From: Carboxylicivirga taeanensis
Lineage (GTDB): Bacteria; Bacteroidota; Bacteroidia; Bacteroidales; Marinilabiliaceae
Direction of reading: 5' to 3'
Length of the DNA: 64,000 bases
NCBI RefSeq assembly: GCF_051851475.1
Contig: NZ_JBPUSJ010000001.1
Coordinates: forward strand, 186,001-250,000
Shown: piece by piece, positions 52,798 through 61,600 of the stretch
How positions within the stretch are numbered: the first letter of the stretch is position 1
How the letters are laid out: every line of letters begins with the position of its first letter
The notes under the pieces: model-generated
What the model saw: only the letters and a program-made list of their open reading frames with translations
Told to the model about the DNA's origin: nothing
The model's database searches: none
Position numbers and translations under genes: made by a program

Positions 52798-53388
52798 CTA
52801 ATTACCTTCCTGTTCGGGCACTTCAACTTTGATGTGCCCCCAGTTTTCGCCCGACTTTATTCGGTAAAGCTGCATTTCACTGATGCCGAACTCCCTGGCA
52901 ATCAGCTTCAGGCGTGTTTTGCGGTTGGGATCATTAATTTTCATCTTGAGCCGCATCACCTGTGTTGCCGTCAACTTATGACCTTGCTGTGTTTTTCGTC
53001 CTCTTTGCTTCTCCCTGGCTTCCAGTACAGATGGATTGTTTTGCTGATGCGCAAACATTTCGGACTTAGAAGCCCATCGTAGATTCTCGATGTAGTTATT
53101 GGACTTATTATAGTCCAAATGAATTACATAGTTTTGTTCGGAAGAAGTTTTTGTCAAGAATAGTTCAGCAACCAACTTATGTACATAAAAGGTTTTTGAT
53201 TTACCAAAAGGCCTTAAGGGTAATGTCGGATAACCGCGTAATTGACCACCGCGGATGTAATCGCCTTTTTCAATATCGTCGGTGTAGCTGATGATTCTTC
53301 CATAGTTAGAGATGGCGTACCTTTTCTTTAAAGCACCTTTTTCGAATTCAACTTCTTTCCATTCTTCGTTCCAATACGATTGTACCAT
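52798..53388 (-). CDS. NUMOD4/HNH-like DNA-binding protein in the arg-pro operon
   Basis: 196 aa, start ATG 53388. The first 35 residues match NUMOD4 (EEWKEVEF...YAISNYGRIIS), a module of homing-type nucleases. Residues about 69-103 match an HNH_3 domain: His70 in VHKLVAELFL, His90 and Asp92 in VIHLDYNKSNN, and NL-x-W; the Asn usually before His90 is Ile89, so cleavage activity is uncertain. Residues 140-182 form a helix-turn-helix (ATQVMRLKMKI, IAREFGISEMQLYRIKSG). It lies 10 bases after argD and 98 before proC. It could be a domesticated nuclease serving as regulator, or a recent insertion without disruption. Confidence 0.85.
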   Translation of the reverse strand: MVQSYWNEEWKEVEFEKGALKKRYAISNYGRIISYTDDIEKGDYIRGGQLRGYPTLPLRPFGKSKTFYVHKLVAELFLTKTSSEQNYVIHLDYNKSNNYIENLRWASKSEMFAHQQNNPSVLEAREKQRGRKTQQGHKLTATQVMRLKMKINDPNRKTRLKLIAREFGISEMQLYRIKSGENWGHIKVEVPEQEGN

Positions 53389-53398
53389 TGCTTTTGAG

Positions 53399-54529
53399 TT
53401 ATCCACTATCAAGAGCCTCATCCAGACCAATCATAAACTGATCTATATGAGTCTTTGTAATAGTCATGGGAGGCAATAACCTCATTGTATATATGCCGGA
53501 AACACCCGTAAAAATATAACTTTTTAGCAACAACTCCTTTCTCACAGAAGTTATTTTTTCGAATCCATCAGCCGCCAGCATCAGGCCTTGTCCCCTCACC
53601 TCTTTAAGTCGCTCTATTTTACCTAATTGTAATTTTAGATATTCGCCTTGAACACGCGCATTTTCGATGAGATTCTCTTCCTCCATTACTTCAAGAACAG
53701 CTAAAGCAGCCGCACAGGCCAGGTAATTACCGCCAAAGGTGGTGCCCAACATGCCGGTTTGGGCCTTTATTTTTGGCGAGATCAGTACGCCTCCTACCGG
53801 AAAACCGTTACCCATTCCTTTTGCCACAGTAATAATATCGGGCTGGATACCTGCATGCTGAAAAGCAAAAAACTTACCACTTCGCCCATAGCCCGACTGA
53901 ATCTCATCGAGAATAAGCAGACTACCATATTTACTACACAGCTCTTGCAACTGTTTGAGAAAAGCTGCATCTGGTACATGAATTCCTCCAATACCCTGAA
54001 TGCCCTCAATAATAACAGCGGCCACCTCATTGTTCGACAAGGCCTTTTCAACTGCAACTATATCTTCCCATTCAACAATCTCTACCTGATGTGACCTGTT
54101 AAACGGCGCAATAATATTTGCGTTGTCGGTTACTGCAACCGCGCCTGACGTACGCCCATGAAACCCTTTAGTAAAGGCAACAATTTTATCTCTTTTGGTA
54201 TGAAAAGAGGCCAGCTTAAGGGCGTTTTCATTGGCCTCGGCACCCGAATTGCAAAGAAACAAATGATACTCATCCATACCACTTAACCGGCCTAACTTTA
54301 GGGCGAGCTCCTGCTGCATGGGGTTTTGCACCGAATTGCTGTAAAAGCCAATTTTTTGCAACTGGTTTGTTAACCTGTCAACATAATGCGGATGGCTATG
54401 TCCAATAGAGATCACTGCATGACCTCCATAAAAATCGAGGTATTTATTCCCTTTGTCGTCCCACACATAGCAATCTTGCGCCTTAACCGGGGTTATATCA
54501 AACAGTGAATAAACTTCAAATAAGTTCAT
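53399..54529 (-). CDS. argD: Acylornithine aminotransferase
   Basis: 376-aa class III PLP aminotransferase that converts N-acylglutamate semialdehyde to N-acylornithine. The Schiff-base Lys is in ITVAKGMGNGFPVGG, the cofactor Asp in LLILDEIQSGYGR, and GAEANENALKLA is the phosphate loop. TPVKAQDCYVWDDKG at the start is the usual N-terminal strand. In this operon the acyl group is probably succinyl. It follows argC by 173 bases that include a 29-bp palindrome. Confidence 0.92.
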   Translation of the reverse strand: MNLFEVYSLFDITPVKAQDCYVWDDKGNKYLDFYGGHAVISIGHSHPHYVDRLTNQLQKIGFYSNSVQNPMQQELALKLGRLSGMDEYHLFLCNSGAEANENALKLASFHTKRDKIVAFTKGFHGRTSGAVAVTDNANIIAPFNRSHQVEIVEWEDIVAVEKALSNNEVAAVIIEGIQGIGGIHVPDAAFLKQLQELCSKYGSLLILDEIQSGYGRSGKFFAFQHAGIQPDIITVAKGMGNGFPVGGVLISPKIKAQTGMLGTTFGGNYLACAAALAVLEVMEEENLIENARVQGEYLKLQLGKIERLKEVRGQGLMLAADGFEKITSVRKELLLKSYIFTGVSGIYTMRLLPPMTITKTHIDQFMIGLDEALDSG

Positions 54530-54589
54530 ATCTATACCTCCTTTAGAATAGAATGTAAAAATGTAATTGTGTACTTTTGTTTAGGATGA

Positions 54590-54618
54590 AGTACCACAGG
54601 CACAGTGCCTGTGGTACT
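54590..54618. repeat. Perfect 29-bp palindrome between argC and argD
   Basis: Two 14-base arms (AGTACCACAGGCAC and its exact complement GTGCCTGTGGTACT) flank one central A. As RNA it folds to an 11-bp stem with a CACAGTG loop. There is no T tract on either side, so it is probably not a normal terminator; an mRNA-stability hairpin, an operator or a small repeat are possible. Confidence 0.8.
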
Positions 54619-54702
54619 CAAAGCAGGTGGTCTTCGCACAAAGAAGAATGAACACCTAAAATTTAAACCAAATAACCTGCAACAAGAAGGTTCTTTAACC
54701 AA

Positions 54703-55665
54703 CTAGAACGCCACAGGTTTTAAGCGAAGACCTTCTGCTTCATCCAAACCAAATAAGAGATTCATATTTTGAACAGCCTGACCCGATGCCCCTTTGAGAA
54801 GGTTATCGATCACACTGACGATATGTAATTTGTATCCGTGCTTTTTAACACAAACCAATGCCTTATTGGTATTCACTACCTGCTTTACGTCGGGGCTGTT
54901 AGCCACTACATGAGTAAATGGATGGACGGCATAATAGTGCTCATACAGCTCCTGTGCCGCCGCTTCTTCCAACGAGCTATCGAGATAAACCGAAGCTAGA
55001 ATGCCCCTTGGGAAGTTACCCCGCATTGGCACAAAATTGACGGCCTCTTTAAAATCTGGCTGCAGCTGTAGCAACGATTCACCAATTTCATTGAGGTGCT
55101 GGTGCGAAAACGACTTATAGACCGAAGCGTTATTATTGCGCCAACTGAAATGGGTAGTTGCCGAACAAGCCTGACCGGCACCTGTTGAGCCTGTTATTGC
55201 ATGTACATGCACCTCACTTAATTGACCGGCATCTCCCAATGGCAACAAAGCCAACTGAATAGCCGTTGCAAAACAGCCCGGGTTAGCAATTTTCTGGGCT
55301 GGCCGAATCGCTGCTCTATTGAGTTCCGGTAAACCATACACAAACCCGTCTGCCGTGTCCTTTAAACGGTAATCATGGCTCAAATCAATGATTTTACCTT
55401 GGTATTCGGCTGGAATAGCCTCCACAAAACTCCGCGAGCGCCCATGCCCCATGCATAAAAACAGCACATCCACCGAATAGTCCGCTTCCTGAACGAACAG
55501 CTCTTCTGTCTCACCAATCAAATCAGTATGTATCTGCGTTAAAGGAAGGCCAGCCTGACTAGAGCTTTGAACAAAAGATATCTCCACTTTGGGATGGTTC
55601 AGTAATATACGAATCAGTTCACCTGCTGTATAACCTGCACCTCCTATAATTCCAACTTTAATCAT
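54703..55665 (-). CDS. argC: N-acyl-gamma-glutamyl-phosphate reductase
   Basis: 320-aa NADPH enzyme, third step of arginine synthesis. The Rossmann start is VGIIGGAGYTAGELIR, and the catalytic Cys is in NPGCFATA near residue 129; FSHQHLNEI carries the active-site His. It overlaps argG by 8 bases, indicating translational coupling. Length is that of the short ArgC type. An acylated, probably succinylated, phosphate is the likely substrate. Confidence 0.95.
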   Translation of the reverse strand: MIKVGIIGGAGYTAGELIRILLNHPKVEISFVQSSSQAGLPLTQIHTDLIGETEELFVQEADYSVDVLFLCMGHGRSRSFVEAIPAEYQGKIIDLSHDYRLKDTADGFVYGLPELNRAAIRPAQKIANPGCFATAIQLALLPLGDAGQLSEVHVHAITGSTGAGQACSATTHFSWRNNNASVYKSFSHQHLNEIGESLLQLQPDFKEAVNFVPMRGNFPRGILASVYLDSSLEEAAAQELYEHYYAVHPFTHVVANSPDVKQVVNTNKALVCVKKHGYKLHIVSVIDNLLKGASGQAVQNMNLLFGLDEAEGLRLKPVAF

Positions 55666-56875
55666 CGCTATCGTTTAGTTCTAACTGCCCTTTATTAACT
55701 GCATTAAATATCTTCATCGGCGTCGATAAAATAGTGGTAAATCCTTCCACATCCTGCGCTGTCCAGGCTTTATTCATTTCACCATACTCCCCAAACACAT
55801 CACTCATCAAATCATGTTCAGACTCAATACCGACCACTTCAAAACGATATGGTTTCAGCTTGATAATTACCTTACCCGTTACATTTTGCTGCGTGCTTTC
55901 GAGGAATTTTTCAATGTCCCTCATTAACGGCTCCAGGTATTGTGATTCGTGCAAGAACATGCCATACCAGTTGGCCAGTTGCTCCTTCCAATGCATCTGC
56001 CATTTGGTTAACACATGCTTTTCCAACACTCTGTGGGCATTGATAATCAACAGAGGAGCTGCAGCTTCAAATCCAACACGCCCTTTTATTCCAATAATGG
56101 TATCGCCAACATGCATGTCGCGCCCAATGGCATAAGGTGCTCCCAGGCTTTCAATCTTTTTAATGGCCTCAATTGGGTCGTCGTACACTTCGTTGTTAAC
56201 AGTAGCCAACTCCCCTTTCACAAAGCCTAATTCCAGGGTTTCCTCCCCTTCTTTCTGCAACTGACTAGGATAAGCCGCTTCGGGCAGTGTTTGATTAGAA
56301 GTTAGTGTTTCCTTACCGCCCACACTGGTGCCCCATAAACCCTTATTAATAGAGTATTCCATTTTAGTCCAGTCGCGCACCACGCCTCTTTTCTTCAAGT
56401 AGTCGATCTCTTCATCACGCGACAGTTTTAAATCGCGAATAGGAGCAATCACTTTAATGTCTGGCGCCAGCACCTGAAAAGTCAGGTCAAACCGGATTTG
56501 ATCATTCCCTGCCCCGGTACTTCCATGAGCAATATACTTTGCCCCAATGGAACGGGCATAATCGACGATGGCCAAGGCCTGAAAAATTCTTTCGGAACTC
56601 ACCGACAGCGGATAGGTATTGTTTTTTAACACGTTCCCAAAAATCATATAACGAATGCAGCGTCGGTAGTAGCGGTGCGTCACATCGAGTGTGGCGTGCT
56701 TTTCAACACCTAACTCATAGGCTTTTGTTTCAATGTCATTTAGCTCTGTTTCACTAAACCCTCCTGTGTTGGCTATGGCTGAGTAAATCTCCAGATTTTT
56801 CTCCTCAGCCAGATACTTCACACAAAATGAAGTATCTAAACCACCGCTGTACGCTAATACTACCTTTTCCTTCAT
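55658..56875 (-). CDS. argG: Argininosuccinate synthase
   Basis: 405-aa enzyme that joins citrulline and aspartate with ATP to give argininosuccinate. The ATP-pyrophosphatase loop AYSGGLDTS (8-16) opens the protein, GAGNDQIRFD and SVGGKETL lie in the substrate region. It is the first large enzyme gene after argR and the GNAT gene, 33 bases downstream of the latter, and overlaps argC. Confidence 0.96.
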   Translation of the reverse strand: MKEKVVLAYSGGLDTSFCVKYLAEEKNLEIYSAIANTGGFSETELNDIETKAYELGVEKHATLDVTHRYYRRCIRYMIFGNVLKNNTYPLSVSSERIFQALAIVDYARSIGAKYIAHGSTGAGNDQIRFDLTFQVLAPDIKVIAPIRDLKLSRDEEIDYLKKRGVVRDWTKMEYSINKGLWGTSVGGKETLTSNQTLPEAAYPSQLQKEGEETLELGFVKGELATVNNEVYDDPIEAIKKIESLGAPYAIGRDMHVGDTIIGIKGRVGFEAAAPLLIINAHRVLEKHVLTKWQMHWKEQLANWYGMFLHESQYLEPLMRDIEKFLESTQQNVTGKVIIKLKPYRFEVVGIESEHDLMSDVFGEYGEMNKAWTAQDVEGFTTILSTPMKIFNAVNKGQLELNDSDD

Positions 56876-56908
56876 CGTTATCTAATTATCAAATACAATT
56901 TAACCTTG

Positions 56909-57559
56909 TTAGAACAATGCTGTCAACACCTTTAGTGTTTTCCCAATTTTGCTTTCGCCTTTTTTAACAGCATCCCTTAAGCGCGACAAAACGGTTCCGG
57001 ATTTCTTTCCGGCTGCGTTTTTGCTCACCCGCTCTGGATCGAATAACATACCTGTGCACAGGCAGTGCTTTCTGTCGGTTCTCACTAATATATCGTAGTT
57101 TACACAACTCTGACAGCCCTTCCAGAACTGCTCATCATCTGTTAATTCTGAGAATGTAACAGGCCTGTAGCCCAGATCAGAATTAATTTTCATCACAGCC
57201 AAACCTGTTGTCAAACCAAATATTTTGGCGTGAGGATACCGCTGACGCGATAACTCAAAAGCTTTTGTTTTGATGGCTTTAGCGAGCCCGTTGCTTCTGA
57301 ATTTGTCAACCACAATTAACCCTGAGTTAGCCACAAATTTGTCGTGCCCCCAGGTTTCGATGTAACAAAACCCCGCAAACTCACCATTATGCAACGCCAA
57401 AATAGCCTTTCGCTCTTCCATCTTCTTCTGAAGATACTCAGGGCTTCTTTTGGCAATACCTGTCCCACGCACTTTAGCTGCTTCAGCTATAGCATTCAAC
57501 ACCACATCTACATAATCCAGATGTTCTTCTGTTGCGACAAAAATGTTAAACTTACTCAT
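56909..57559 (-). CDS. GNAT acyltransferase, candidate N-acyl(succinyl)glutamate synthase
   Basis: 216 aa. Residues 1-145 form a GNAT fold with the acyl-CoA loop region VDKFRSNGLAKAIK (near 85-98), where the usual Q/RxxGxG/A is degenerate. A cysteine cluster follows, Cys149-x2-Cys152-x13-Cys166-x-Cys168, probably a zinc site, and then a basic tail. No other gene in the cluster can acylate glutamate for ArgB, and this gene sits between argR and argG. I recall that a GNAT protein at this locus in Bacteroides thetaiotaomicron was reported as N-succinylglutamate synthase, but I cannot check it here. Assignment rests on context. Confidence 0.75.
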   Translation of the reverse strand: MSKFNIFVATEEHLDYVDVVLNAIAEAAKVRGTGIAKRSPEYLQKKMEERKAILALHNGEFAGFCYIETWGHDKFVANSGLIVVDKFRSNGLAKAIKTKAFELSRQRYPHAKIFGLTTGLAVMKINSDLGYRPVTFSELTDDEQFWKGCQSCVNYDILVRTDRKHCLCTGMLFDPERVSKNAAGKKSGTVLSRLRDAVKKGESKIGKTLKVLTALF

Positions 57560-57700
57560 ACATAATCGTTAATTAGTCGGAAGGCTGGCACCAATAGGTA
57601 TTAGAACCCACACCTTACCTTTCAAATATCCCCCTTTTAGTTTCTAACAGTTTATATAACTCAATATCCATCAATTGTCAACTGCCAAAACCGAGCCATC

Positions 57701-58180
57701 TTATAATGCCTTTTCTTTCAAGCCGGGCATAAACAAGGATAAAGCATTGATCACATCTGATTTGGACACCCCTTCCCGGCTGATTAGTAAAATACTGTCA
57801 TCACCTGCGATGGTCCCTAATATTTCATAGGGTCCATGGCTATCAATAACCGAGGCAATGCCATTAGCAAACCCCGGCCGGGTTTTCATGATAGACAGAT
57901 GTCCTGAAAACTCAATCGATTCAACGCCACTTACGGGAAATTCCTCCTGTGCAGTTGGCTCCTCCTGTTTTTGTCCTGTTTCCGGAATGACATATTTATA
58001 TCCGGTTTCAGCATCAGGTACTTTTGCCACTTTTAAATATTTTAAATCGCGCGACAGAGTTGCCTGTGTAATTTTATATCCTTCTGCCTCGAGCAACACC
58101 ACCAACTCCTCTTGCGAACTAACTTTGCGGGAACTGATAATTTGCTTGATGGCAATTAAACGTTGTGCTTTAATTTTCAT
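57701..58180 (-). CDS. argR: Arginine repressor ArgR
   Basis: 159-aa hexameric arginine-responsive regulator. The N-terminal winged helix includes SSQEELVVLLEAEGYKITQATLSRDLKYLKVAK, the family DNA-reading segment. The C-terminal part with GTIAGDDSILLIS holds the GTIAGDDT-type arginine-binding, trimerisation motif. I start at ATG 58180 (MKIKAQRL); an upstream ATG lies within the operator region. It leads the arginine operon and is preceded by two ARG-box-like sites, so it very likely represses itself and the operon. The gap to the GNAT gene (57560-57700) shows no clear element. Confidence 0.93.
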   Translation of the reverse strand: MKIKAQRLIAIKQIISSRKVSSQEELVVLLEAEGYKITQATLSRDLKYLKVAKVPDAETGYKYVIPETGQKQEEPTAQEEFPVSGVESIEFSGHLSIMKTRPGFANGIASVIDSHGPYEILGTIAGDDSILLISREGVSKSDVINALSLFMPGLKEKAL

Positions 58181-58202
58181 TTGGTTCTTCTTCTTTGTTG
58201 AT

Positions 58203-58255
58203 TGTATATTTATACATCGACGATGCAAATTTATTCATTAATTATAAATTTCAAA
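58203..58255 (-). promoter_or_regulatory. argR promoter overlapped by two ARG-box-like sites
   Basis: On the minus strand TTTG (58252-58255), 18 bases and TAAATTTG (58226-58233) form a near-ideal Bacteroidota promoter, start near 58219. Two 14-base sites match the ARG core TGAATWWWWATTCA at 12 positions each: TGCAAATTTATTCA (58224-58237) covers the -7 element, and TGTATATTTATACA (58203-58216), a perfect palindrome, covers the start of the transcript. Their centres are 21 bp apart, the spacing of tandem ARG boxes in other bacteria. Confidence 0.7.
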
Positions 58256-58566
58256 GCTGTTTTTTGTAAAAAAAATGTATTTTTGCACGACAATAATTTC
58301 CAAAACGCATAAAACAGCAGTTGCGAGTGACATTATTAAGTGCCTACATACGCAAATCAGACTACATACAACAAGGGTTTCCCTCACTGTTCCTCATTTT
58401 CATTTCGTTTTTGCAATTAGCGCTGGCTTTAATCAAGTCAGAAAACTTCGCGCGCTTAAACTTAGCGATTTTGAACACGGCAGGGGACAACCACGGTCGG
58501 TTAAGTCTTAAAAACTGCATAATTATAGACAAAAGATGTTAAAATTAACACCTAAAATAACAGTCG

Positions 58567-58628
58567 TTGGGTTTGCTTATTGTTGCTGATGTTTGGAACT
58601 TGCTTTTACGTTTAGAGCAAGTTTTATT
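58567..58628 (+). promoter_or_regulatory. carB leader: promoter candidate and terminator-like hairpin
   Basis: TTG (58567-58569), 18 bases, GATGTTTG (58588-58595; 7 of 8) resemble a promoter. Next comes AACTTGCT-N11-AGCAAGTT (58597-58623) followed by TTATT, a terminator-like hairpin ending 40 bases before carB. If the promoter is right the transcript starts inside the hairpin, so one of the two calls may be wrong; an upstream promoter with attenuation is the alternative. A palindrome TGTTAA-AA-TTAACA lies at 58537-58550. The rest of the 58256-58563 space shows no convincing gene. Confidence 0.35.
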
Positions 58629-58663
58629 GTATAAGTATAGAAACAATAATAATATAGAATAAG

Positions 58664-61600
58664 ATGAAGAAGAACGTCAAAAAGGTAGTAGTTCTGGGCT
58701 CTGGTGCGCTCAAGATTGGTGAAGCGGGCGAATTTGATTATTCAGGTTCACAGGCACTCAAAGCACTTAAGGAGGAAGGTATCGAAACGGTACTGATCAA
58801 CCCCAACATTGCAACCGTCCAAACTTCCGAAGGCATCGCAGATAAAATCTACTTTCTGCCGGTTACCCCTTACTTTGTTGAGCAGGTTATTAAAAAGGAA
58901 AGCCCTGAAGGTATCCTTTTGGCGTTTGGAGGACAAACAGCCCTCAACTGCGGAACCGCCTTATATGAAACCGGTATTCTGGAGAAATACAACGTGGAAG
59001 TACTGGGAACACCTGTACAAGCCATTATTAACACTGAAGACCGTGAGATTTTTGCCAACAAACTGCGCGAAATTGATGTAAAAACACCAATTAGTGTGGC
59101 TGTAACATCGATTGAGGAGGCCTTAAAAGCGTCGGATAAGATTGGTTTCCCGATTATAGTGCGTGCTGCCTACACACTGGGTGGTATGGGTTCGGGCTTC
59201 TGTCAGAATAAAGAAGAGCTGGTTGCCCGTGCTGAAAATGCCTTCTCCTACTCAAACCAGATTTTGGTTGAAGAGTCGTTAAAAGGCTGGAAAGAGGTAG
59301 AATACGAAGTTGTACGTGATGCCTACAACAATTGCATCACCGTTTGTAACATGGAAAACTTCGACCCTCTGGGTATCCACACAGGCGAAAGTATTGTTGT
59401 CGCACCGTCGCAAACGCTATCCAACTCAGAGTACCATAAGCTGCGTGAGTTAGCCATTAAGATTATTCGCCACATTGGCATTGTAGGTGAGTGTAACGTG
59501 CAGTATGCCTTGGATCCTTACTCAGAAGATTACCGGGTTATTGAAGTGAATGCCCGTCTGTCACGCTCCTCTGCACTGGCATCCAAAGCAACAGGCTATC
59601 CACTGGCCTTTATCGCTGCCAAATTAGGTTTGGGCTACAGCCTGCACGAACTTAAAAACTCGGTAACCAAAACCACTACGGCCTTTTTTGAGCCTGCTCT
59701 GGACTACATTGTGTGTAAAATTCCACGCTGGGACCTGGGTAAATTTAGCGGTGTATCCAAAGAGATTGGTTCAAGCATGAAATCGGTGGGTGAAATTATG
59801 GCCATCGGTCGAAATTTTGAAGAAGCCATCCAGAAAGGACTGCGCATGGTTGGCCAAGGCATGCACGGCTTTGTTGGCAACCACCCGCTTAAAGGAAAAG
59901 ACATTAAAAAGGAACTGCAAGAACCAACCGACCAACGCATATTTGCCATTGCAGAGGCCCTTCAGGCTGGCTCTACCGTGGATGAAATTCATGAACTGAC
60001 ACGGATTGACAAGTGGTTCCTCGAGAAGTTGAAAAACATAACAGACCACCAGGAGCTGTTAGAAAAATATGATTCACTAGAGGCACTGCCCGAAGATGCG
60101 CTGCTGGATGCCAAAAAGATGGGCTTCTCCGACTTTCAGGTGGCCCGTTTGGTACTGAGCCCCAAAAATATGGAAGAAGGCTTATTACAAGTTCGTGACT
60201 TCCGTAAAGCCAATGGCATATTGCCAGTCGTTAAGCAGATTGATACCATGGCGGGCGAGTTCCCGGCAAAAATCAACTACCTGTACCTGACATACAGCGG
60301 TACTACGCACGACATTGACTACGAAAAAGATGGTAAATCGGTAATTGTACTTGGTTCTGGTGCTTACCGCATTGGCTCATCAGTAGAATTCGACTGGTGT
60401 AGTGTGAACGCCCTTAACACGGTAAATGCACAAAACCACCGCTCGGTGATGATTAACTACAATCCCGAAACGGTGAGTACCGACTACGACATGTGCGACC
60501 GCCTGTATTTCGACGAATTAACGCAGGAACGCGTGTTGGATATCATCGACCTGGAAGCCCCCAAAGGCGTGATTGTATCGGTGGGTGGACAGATTCCGAA
60601 CAATCTGGCTATGAAACTGCACCGTCAGCAGGTGCCCATCCTTGGTACGTCGCCAGAAGATATTGACCGCGCCGAGAACCGTCAGAAATTCTCAAGCCTG
60701 TTGGATGAACTAGGCGTTGACCAGCCGCGCTGGAGTGAGCTAACCTCCATTGAAGACATCTTTGATTTTGTTGATGAAGTTGGTTTCCCTGTACTGGTGC
60801 GTCCTTCATACGTGCTTTCAGGAGCAGCCATGAACGTGGTTTCTAATAAAGATGAGCTGGAGCACTTCTTAACCTTAGCCGCCAACGTTTCAAAAGAATT
60901 CCCGGTAGTTGTTTCGGAATTTATTGAGCAAGCTAAGGAAATTGAGGTGGATGCAGTAGCCAACAAAGGCGAAATGGTGGGTTATGCCATCAGCGAGCAC
61001 ATTGAGTTTGCCGGCGTTCACTCGGGTGATGCCACCATCGTATTCCCACCACAGAAACTGTATGTGGAAACCATTCGTCGTGTGAAGAAAATTGCCCGCC
61101 AGATTGCCAAAGGACTGAACATTACCGGACCATTCAACATGCAGTTGCTGGCCAAGGATAATGACATTAAGGTAATTGAGTGTAACCTGCGTGCGTCACG
61201 TAGTTTCCCTTTCGTATCGAAAGTACTGAAGGTAAACCTCATTGACCTGGCTACACGCGCCATGCTTGGCTTACCGGTGGAGAAGCTGACCAAGAGCTCT
61301 TTCGAACTGGATTATGTAGGTATCAAAGCGCCTCAGTTCTCGTTTGCCCGCCTAGCGAAAGCAGACCCGGTATTAGGCGTAGATATGTCATCGACCGGTG
61401 AGGTTGGCTGTATTGGCGAAAGCTATTACGATGCCGTACTTCAATCGATGCTGGCGGTAGGTTACCGTATTCCGGAGAAGAATATTTTGATATCATCGGG
61501 ACCGGCTCGCTCAAAACTGGAATTGCTGCAAAGTGCACGCATGCTAAAAGAGCGTGGTTATAACCTGTTTGCCACAAGCGGAACACACAAGTTCTTTGCT

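Noticed and set aside
53399..54529. Glutamate-1-semialdehyde aminotransferase instead of ArgD
   Set aside because: Motifs fit both class III families, but the operon context and the N-terminal segment favour acylornithine aminotransferase.
58278..58285. TATTTTTG on the plus strand as a carB promoter
   Set aside because: Perfect -7 match, but the nearest TTTG is only 11 bases upstream and the leader would be about 370 bases; kept only as a possibility.
58275..58542. Short plus-strand frames ahead of carB
   Set aside because: Low-complexity, no motif, overlapping each other in two frames, and located in the regulatory space between argR and carB.
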